Source: Ciona savignyi
Taxonomy: Eukaryota > Chordata > Ascidiacea > Phlebobranchia > Cionidae
Direction of reading: 5' to 3'
Assembly: GCA_000149265.1 (NCBI GenBank)
Contig: CH003389.1
Location: forward strand, 322,829-386,828
DNA: 64,000 nucleotides
Part shown: piece after piece, positions 56,547-64,000 of the stretch
Position numbering within the stretch: position 1 is the stretch's first letter
Layout: every line of letters starts with the position of its first letter
Made by a program: the position numbers and the translations under genes
The notes under the pieces: generated by a model
Database searches by the model: none
What the model was told of the DNA's origin: nothing
Seen by the model: only the letters and a program-made list of their open reading frames with translations

Positions 56547-57115
56547 CGATTTATTTTTTCATGTCTTCAGGGAATTCCCTAAGAATTTATTACTACATAA
56601 GTTTCTATGTGGATTATGTTATCTAACAATTCTTAAAGTTTTAATGAGATTTGACGACTCCGTGTTGGAGATGTGCGGTGTGGCATGTATGTCACAATCA
56701 TGATTCAGGAACATATCTACGTTATTAAGGGAATTCCCCTAAGTATATGTTTTCCTTATTTTTAATCGGCACAGAGTGGCTAACGATCCAATATTTTAAC
56801 AAATTTGATAAAAGATAGAGCAGCGGTTCAAGCGGTATGCCCAATAAAGCTAACATTTTAGAAAAAAAATACCGTTTTGGTTTTTAACGTCATAGGGAAA
56901 TTCCCTTAGATTTATTACCCAAAATGCTGTTTAACAAATCACCAAGTTTCATTACGATTCCATTACAACTTTTGATAGATGTGGGGCGACATGCCATGCC
57001 TGTCACAATCATCATTTAAGAACAAAATCTTATTTTTTAGGGTATTTCCTTTGAGAATAAAATCTTATTTTAGGGTATCGTTTAAGTTTAACCTGCATTT
57101 AAACAATAAATTCTA
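56547..57115 (+). repeat. Left arm of a foldback-like copy, part 2, with GGGAATTCCC-type units
   Basis: This resumes the arm broken at 53443. Units occur near 56571, 56738, 56888 and 57040, each followed by sequence like TAGATGTCGGGGCGACATGC or its relatives. Confidence 0.75.
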
Positions 57116-57544
57116 AAACATAACAATGATAAAACATAGAATAAGGCAAATGTGAATAAAGTGTTGCTTATGCGAGCCCAAGACAATGGAAGTTATGAGT
57201 CGAATTGCCATGAGTATTTTAGTTAATTAAGTTGTAAGCTGCGTTTTGTTATTACAAACTTTGCTTTCAGGTATAATGTTAATAAAAATACATTTAAAAG
57301 TGGAAAGTTTCAACTTACGACACGTCCACGAACCAATATTGTTTTCAAACTTATTCTTGAGACAAAGCTTTATGGTGTTTTACAAGAAAGAGTTCAAACG
57401 TTAACCACCACATTTTGCTAACCATGAAACCAACTCTACTTTGTATGCGGAGTAAATGTGCGCTAAAGGGTCTATTTCATTTTTATTAATTTTGATTCTT
57501 CAACTGTTCTATAGAAGTTTAGAACCTTTAATATTTTATACATG

Positions 57545-58990
57545 TGATAATAGTGTATTACTATAGAGTGTCAACCACGTGTTGAACCGCCACTATTTGT
57601 AAAACACATGTTGTATGTCATATATTCATGCTACAGGGTCCCAACTACAATTTGTACTTTATACACTGATATGTAGTTTGTTTCTGCAAGCTTAAACGCA
57701 TGGGTCCCATAGTTATCTAACCAAACTTCTTTTCTATATATAGTTCCATGTGTAATTAAAGAATAAACGTCTTAAATTTACGAATATTTCACCACAGATG
57801 GTGAAATGAAGCTAAATGCACCAAACAGCCCGATCTAGTTTTACGCGGTTTAAGGGAATTCCCCTGGGTTTAGTAGACAAGTTTCTGTTTTTACATATGT
57901 GGGTCATATTATGTAACAATTCTTAAAGTTTTAATCTGATTTGACGAATCCTTGTTGAAGATGTCAGTGCGATATGGCATACCTGTCAATCATAATTTAG
58001 GAACATATCTTCGTTTTTAAGGGAATTACCCTAAGTAAATGTTTGCTTTATTTTAAATGGCACAGAGTGTCTAATCACTAAAGGTTTAACATTTCAGCAA
58101 ATCTGATCAAAATTAGAGCAGCCAGTTAAGCGCTATGACCAAAAAGCTAAATATTTCATAAAAATAGCGTTTTGGTTTTAAACGTCCCAGGGGAATTCCC
58201 CTGGATTCATTACCCAAAGTTTTTGCACATCTAGACTATGTTGTCTTACAAATGTCAAATTTTTATTGCGATTCCATTACTTCTTTAGGTAGATGTCGGG
58301 GCGACATGGCATGCTTGTTACAATCCCGATATAAGAACAAAATCCTATTTTTTATGGTATTTCCCTAGGTAATTTTTTTTCTAAATGTTAAATCAATGAA
58401 TAATGCAATTACATTTCACCCAATCTGATTTAAATTGTAACAGTCGTTCAAGCGCTATGCCCAAAAATGCCATTTAAAAAAATAGCGTATTGGTTTTAAC
58501 GTCCCAGGGGAATTCGCCTGTATTTTTCACTTAAAATTTTTGGTTTCAACATATCTAGACCATGTTGTCTAACAATACACAAAGTTTTATTGCGATTCCA
58601 TACCTTCTTTTGGTAGATGTCGGGGCGGCATAGCATGCCTGTCACAATCATTATTTGAGAACAAAATCTTATTTTTTAGGGTATTTCCGTAGTATTTTTT
58701 TTTTAATTTTTTTAAGTGTTAAATCAATGACTATTGCACTCACATTTTAATAAATCGGATTCAAAATGGAGCAGCTGTTCAAACGCTATGCTTAAAAAAC
58801 CCAATATTTAAAAAAATACCGTTTTGGTTTTTAACGTCTCAGGGGAATTCCCCTGAATTTATCACCCAAAATTTTGGTTTCTTTATATCTAGACCACGTT
58901 GTCTAAAAATCACAAAGTCTCATTGTGATTCCATTAACCCTTCTGGTAGATGTCGGGGCGACATGCCATGCCGGTCAAGCGTTCGAAGAA
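57545..58990 (+). repeat. Left arm of a large foldback-like copy
   Basis: The terminal block is 57545-57830 (TAGAGTGTCAACCACGTG, GCTTAAACGCATGGGTCCC). It is followed by about seven degenerate units of about 165 bp centred on GGGAATTCCC near 57853, 58022, 58190, 58352, 58507, 58678 and 58841. Alternate units are better conserved, so the pattern is really a dimer of about 330 bp. The opposite-facing arm is at 62480-63865. Confidence 0.8.
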
Positions 58991-60269
58991 AAAAAGGAAA
59001 ATCATTTTCGAAAAAGGAAAATCAGTTTCATTTTTCGACTTGGCAGAGGCAATTGATAAATATCGAAATAAAGTTTGGTTACCCTAAAACCAATCTGAGT
59101 TTGCCTGCAGAAACAAACGGCATACTATGTGAATAAGAAAGATCCTACAGTATATTTCATACACCAATTAGGTAACAAGATGTGTTTGCAAGCAGTGGTG
59201 ATTAAACAAGTGGTTGACACTCTCGAATTGTTAATTCAGGTTTTGAAGTCCATATGTCGTAGGTACTTTTGCACATGAACGGGAACATAAAAGTCAAACT
59301 GCAGAACACATAACTTATACAATTTTTTTTTATTTTTATTTTGAATACCAAATCTTTCTTTTTAAACCGCATAGCGCTTTAAATAAGTCGCACTAATTCA
59401 ATGTTGACATCAATCACCCATTAATTCTGTTTTACATTGCAGTAAGGTGTTTCCAACTCATACGACTCTAACCTAATGGTTTGATTTCTGTCGAAGTCAT
59501 TTAACCAATTATTTTCCCTATCTCTCCAATGCAAACTGACATGACACAAAGGGCTCTCAATCAATATCCTGCCATAGAATGTCTTGGATTTTATTTATTA
59601 TTTAAAATTCAAGCTAGGAGATTTTTAGCTGGAGATAAACAATTAACACCTTTATTTAAAAAAAACTTCTCCACTAATACCAAACTTTACAGCTAAACTA
59701 GAACACCGGCTCTGCCTAGGTACAAACACTCGGGAATCACTACCATTGGTACTCGCCCAAACAAATTAAACACCGTGATAGGAGATGGCAACATGTTATT
59801 TCCGACCGCACATGGATTGAAATTTCTTCTTTTTTAAAACTGTTTAAATCAACAATAAGCTTGACGCAACTGCATTGCTAGTCATATCATCTAAAGTAAT
59901 GTTATTCTAATACAAACCACCCACAGCGGTATTAAGCATACAGACTTGCACGTTTTAGTTTTACTTCACCAAATGGATAATAAATTCTACCCAAAATGAT
60001 TTTATACAGGTAAACGCCATACAAATGAGAATTTCACCCAGTAATGCAGTCGATCGACCTGTGTTCCGCTGCACCATGCAGCTCCATTTTGTCGATCGTC
60101 ATCGCCATTACTTGATCACGTGGGCAAACGCAGAGCTGAATGGCGTCTTAGATCTCCGATTGTTCAAGAACACGAGGACAGATCTATAGCGCTTGACAAG
60201 ATGCTTTGTTTTGAAAAAAATATGTGGTTCTGACACAAATATTCTTTTGGTAACTGTTCTTGGAAACGA
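58991..60269. other. Spacer with a repeat fragment, otherwise no gene
   Basis: 59085-59310 is a foldback-family fragment like 52820-53040. The rest, including 59450-59900, has no frame or motif I can name. Confidence 0.5.
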
Positions 60270-60580
60270 AGATTGGTTTGGTAATGGGACCCATGCGATT
60301 ATGCTTAGAGAAACAAAACTATGGCAGTACGGTTGAAACTTTCTAGAATGTTAGATAACTTGGACCTAGCGTGCACATGTCTGACAACTACATATATTGT
60401 GTAATAACCACTGATAACAAGATCGGTTTGTTACCTCAGGGACCCATGCGTTTCCGCTTGCAGAAACGAACTACAAACTATATAAAGTACACCAAATGTG
60501 GTTAGGGACCCTGCTTGCATAAACACATAGCATAAATTGTATTTTTTTAAATATAGATGATGAAACACAAGAAATCCAGT
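60270..60580 (+). repeat. Right-end fragment of the foldback-like family
   Basis: GGTAATGGGACCCATGCG, CGTGCACATGTCTGACAACT and GGTTAGGGACCCTGCTTGC match the right end of the 6.6-9.7 kb element. It lies downstream of Sulfotransfer_4-like copy 3, exactly as at copy 1. Confidence 0.75.
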
Positions 60581-60826
60581 ATAAGTTCGTTCTTAAATAA
60601 ACGTTTATTAATTCTGAGTTCCCTGATAAACATAGAATTTTAAGGTAACTAGATTCATTTTACTGCGTCTGTGATCATACTTACATACACATGAGATCTT
60701 TGTAATATCAATAAGAATGCAATTTGTGGACACGAGTACAATTGCCAAGAATAGTCATGAAATATCGCTGACGTCTGCTTACCTTAAATTACTCATGGTA
60801 AACCACAAACACATTAATGTAAACAT

Positions 60827-61874
60827 CTACCAAGTTTTTAACCACGATGTTGCCGAGTTCATGCAACCTTTTAAGAAACTTGGGTTTTTGTAAATTGTAT
60901 ACCCGCCGTATGCGCCAAGCAAAGCCAACACTCCAAAGGAAAACTTCATTTCTCTCATCATTCTAATCATGATAGGATGGCTTTCCATGTGATCCCTTAT
61001 AATGGAAGCACCCACATTTGCGTGAGGAAACGGTTTATCAGGAATCTCTTCGCCAAGAAATTCGCACAGTGGAGCCCATCCGTCTTTAAAGTTGTACACA
61101 AGAAGCTTGTCCTTTGGTGCATTCTATAGTAAATGTTGAATAGAGTTATAAGCGCAAACTTATTGTATGTTTGCACACTTACAAGAAGGATGTTTGCGTT
61201 GTGGGTTTTATATAAACGTTTTATTACCAGCTCGTTTCTGTCAAATTTGGACCAAGGCCAACGTCGGCGCGAAGATAGAACAACTTGCACTATAAAAAGC
61301 TTTTGAATGAAAAAGTAGTTTTCGTTAGTAGTTTTTGACCCTTATGATATGTCAACTTTAAATAATCCCGTATTGGTTTAAACTGAATATCACATAGAAA
61401 TGAATGCTACATACTGGTAGACTCTGTGAAACGAAAATATTGCCATCCAGAATACGACAAAACTTGCATCAGTATATACAAAGGGTCAGAATCAATCGAC
61501 GTCATTTGAGTTAGGAGGCTTCGGTACCAAGAACCCTCGTCTCGAATAGAAATCACAATCTGTACACAGTGTAATTATAAATCGTGTCATATTTGGATAC
61601 ATGTCGTATATTCTGAACCTACTTTGGCATCTGGGTAAGCCTTTAAGATTTCCTCCCAAAACAAATAACAGGGACTATCGAGGACTGCATCAACGCCTTT
61701 ATACATTCTCTTAAAGTCGTCAGCTGTTCCTCCATATTTAATAATTTTGCGCCATTCCTTTCCCAGGTACCAAGAATTTTCCAGCCAATCGTATGTATTG
61801 TACCCAAACTCGTGGAACACTGCTGTCATGGTTTTAGTACCAGTTTTGGCATAACCGGCATAAATGACCTTCAT
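60827..61874 (-). CDS. Sulfotransfer_4-like P-loop protein, copy 3 (intact)
   Basis: The four exons (61623-61874, 61415-61559, 61183-61289, 60827-61123) have the same lengths (252, 145, 107, 297 bp) and phases as copy 1, giving 266 aa. The loop YAGYAKTGTKTM, the second-segment IVISIRDE-type start of exon 2, SSRRRWPWSKFDRNE in exon 3 and the C-terminal helix around FGVLALLGAYGGYTIY are kept. Differences from copy 1 cluster in exon 4 (HMESHP for LMANHP, SIIRD for SLVKD). The Ala codon split across exons 2 and 3 changes. No lesion was found. It lies between the two opposed arms at 57.5-59.0 and 62.5-63.9 kb. Confidence 0.85.
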
Positions 61875-62084
61875 TCTTTCCTTTTGTTGCTATAGATGCT
61901 CGATTAAGTCAATGAGAGACCTATACGCTAGCTACGTTTTATTCGCAATAATCAGTTTGTATTGGCCAAAGTTAGCAAATGCTACATTAATGATTAACCG
62001 CAATGATATTGACTTTTGAAGCGTTCATTTTGCGGGTTTGCCGGAGGCCATTAAAAGTTGTTAACGAGTGCGGAGAAAATCATC

Positions 62085-62330
62085 GAAAGAGTTTAGTTAC
62101 CCCAAACCTATACGTTTTTGCCTGCAGATCAAACGACATACTCGGTGTATAAAATATACTGTGGGACCCTGCTTGTGCAAACGTAAGAAACCAAAACGAT
62201 TTTGCAAACAGTGGTGAATAAACAAAAGGTTGGCACTCTATAGTTGTTAATTTAGGTTTTGAAGTCCATATGGCGAAGTTACTTTTGCACATGAACGTGA
62301 ACATAAAAGCCAAAGTGGAGCGTCCATAAA
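62085..62330 (+). repeat. Right-end variant fragment of the foldback-like family
   Basis: CTCGGTGTATAAAATATACT, GGGACCCTGCTTGTGCAAACG and AAGGTTGGCACTCTATAG match 52820-53040. It is fused to the upstream flank of Sulfotransfer_4-like copy 3. Confidence 0.65.
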
Positions 62331-62479
62331 TAATTCAAATTTAGGCAATAAGCTCCAGAAAATCAAATGCCAAAATAGTTAAATATGCTTAAAAAACGTT
62401 AATTGTAGTACCTTCATGTTACGGAAATTACTTAAAGTAGAAATACAAAGTAATTACATACAAAGTAAACAAAGTCGTT

Positions 62480-63865
62480 GGCAACATACTTATGGGTCCC
62501 ATTTGGAAAAATGGGACACATATTGTTTTTGTCCGTTTTTTTTTCATTTTTTTTTCATCAAACGCTGGAAAGGCATGCCTTGTGTACTCAGTATCTACCA
62601 AAAAGGGTAATGGAATCTTAATCACACTTGGTAATTTGTTAGACAACATAGTCTAGATATGCAGAAACCATAAATTTGGGTGATAAATTTAGGGGAATTC
62701 CCCAGGGACGTTAAAAACCAAAACGGTTTTTCTTTTTAAAAAAATAGCTTTTTTGGGCATAGCACTTGAACGCCTGCTCCAATTTAAATTAAATTTGGTG
62801 GAATATAAGTTCATTAGCAACTGCTTCACCACTTAGAAGAAAGAAAAAAATTACCCTGGGAAAAACCCTAAAACAACATGGTCCAGATATGCAGAAACTA
62901 AAATTTTGGGTGATAAATCCAGGGGAATTCCCTTAGGACATTAAAATCCAAAACAGTATTTTCTTCTAAAAAAATGGGTTTTTTTGGGTATAGCGCTAGA
63001 ATGGCTGCTACAAATTTAAACAGGTTTGGGGAAATATAAGTGCATTAGCTACTAATTTACCAATTGAAAGAAATAAAGAAATTATCTAGGGAAATATCTC
63101 GAAAACTAAAAGTTTGTCCTTAAATCATAATTTAACAGGCATGACATGTCACCCCGATATGTACCAAAAGGACTACTAGGATCGCAATAAAAATTGTGAA
63201 TTATTAGACAATATGGCTAAGATATGCAGAACCCAATATGGGTCATAAATCCAGGGGAATTCCCCCGGGTACGTTAAAAACCAAAACGGTATTTTGTTCT
63301 AAAAATAGTTTTTTTTTGTATAACGCTAGAACACGGCTGCTCCATTTTCAATCAGATTTGGTGAAAATGTAAGTGCATTAGCCACTGATTTAAATCTTAG
63401 AAGAAATAAAAAAAATATTTAGGAAAATATCCTAAAAAAATAAGATTTTGTTCTTAAATATTGATAGTGACAGGCATGCCATATTGCCCCGACATCTTCA
63501 ACAAAGAATCGTCAAATCGGATTATGACTTGAAAAATTGTTAGATAACATAACCAAGATATGTCAACACAGAAATTTATGTACTTAACCCAGGGGAATTT
63601 CCCGAAGCCATGAAAAACTCAAGCGGGCTGTGTGGGGAATTTAGCGTTATTTCACTACAGTGCTTGCTTGACAATAGGCTTTAATTTAAAACATTCGTCG
63701 TAAAATGTTAGTAAATCTTACACGAATATTCTTTTTCTAACTACACAATACACATGAAAAGAAGTTTGGTTTAACAACTATGGGACCCTGTAGCATGAAT
63801 ATATGGCATACAACATGTGGTTTACAAATAGTGGTAGTTAAACACGTGGTTGACACTCTCTAGGT
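62480..63865 (-). repeat. Right arm of a large foldback-like copy
   Basis: GGGAATTCCC-type units lie near 62695, 62925, 63255 and 63595, with weaker ones between, all facing opposite to the 57.5 kb arm. They end in a terminal block 63765-63865 (ACTATGGGACCCTGTAGC, GTTAAACACGTGGTTGACACTCTCTAG). Flanking phrases such as ATGTCACCCCGATATGTACC are reverse complements of those in the left arm. Confidence 0.8.
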
Positions 63866-63904
63866 TTTTTCTATTTTTGGATACCGATTCTTTTTAAACT
63901 ACAT

Positions 63905-64000
63905 AGCGCTTTAAAGGAACTGACCCACCACTTGCTTAATTATCACTGTTTGCAAAAACATTTTGTTTTCTACGTTTGCGCAAGCAGGGTCCCACAGTAT
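63905..64000 (-). repeat. Start of a further, inverted foldback-family end at the window edge
   Basis: Read in reverse, this matches 62150-62240 (ACTGTGGGACCCTGCTTGC, TTTTTGCAAACAGTG). It runs off the right edge. Confidence 0.6.

Noticed and set aside
1..64000. CRISPR arrays, bacterial operons, ribosome binding sites
   Set aside because: Spliced genes and SINEs show this is animal nuclear DNA. The repeat arrays have no spacer structure.

Overview
This is a eukaryotic, AT-rich nuclear window. Genes are split by short GT-AG introns, there are no operons, and interspersed repeats are dense: tRNA-derived SINEs, MITEs, a long-inverted-repeat family and a Ty3/gypsy element. The conserved genes (STT3A, RANGAP1, a two-domain rhamnose-binding lectin) and the lineage-expanded sulfotransferases fit an invertebrate deuterostome. 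A tunicate such as Ciona is my best guess, but this is inference from memory of these families. All gene models were assembled by hand from reading frame, splice-site phase and comparison between paralogous copies.

Layout. 0.2-1.6 kb (-): first three coding exons of STT3A, continuing off the left edge. 3.3-4.1 kb (-): decayed Pao/BEL gag. 4.1-9.7 kb: repeats, including a 3.1 kb palindromic foldback-like element with a SINE inside. 9.75-35.4 kb: the most unusual structure, a tandem duplication with about 12.8-13.3 kb spacing. Each unit holds a 3-O-sulfotransferase-like gene (+), a SAMD3-like gene (+) and a second sulfotransferase gene (-), so each unit is itself flanked by inverted arms of about 3 kb. 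Only the first of the four sulfotransferase copies (A) keeps a full reading frame. Of the two SAMD3-like copies only the second is open throughout; it encodes an apparently new fusion of a SAMD3-like protein to a Pro/Thr-rich stalk plus one transmembrane helix. Insertions shared or not shared between copies give the order of events: inverted duplication, then a SINE insertion, then tandem duplication, then private insertions.

36-47 kb (all -): RANGAP1 (5 exons, 562 aa), an intact Sulfotransfer_4-like gene (266 aa) and a secreted lectin with two SUEL domains (212 aa), with SINEs in introns and flanks. 47.9-50.9 kb: a strongly G-rich minisatellite of a roughly 15-bp unit with higher-order structure. 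A stray copy of its unit lies inside a candidate exon at 52.1 kb. 52.3-52.6 kb: a truncated Sulfotransfer_4-like copy. 53.4-56.5 kb: a recent but internally deleted Ty3/gypsy element with 159-bp LTRs differing at one base and a 5-bp target duplication. It sits inside an arm of the long-inverted-repeat family. 57.5-63.9 kb: two opposed arms of that family flank a further intact Sulfotransfer_4-like gene.

The arms carry a roughly 165-bp periodic array of the palindrome GGGGAATTCCCC and degenerate versions. I see no bacterial, CRISPR or functional tRNA features.
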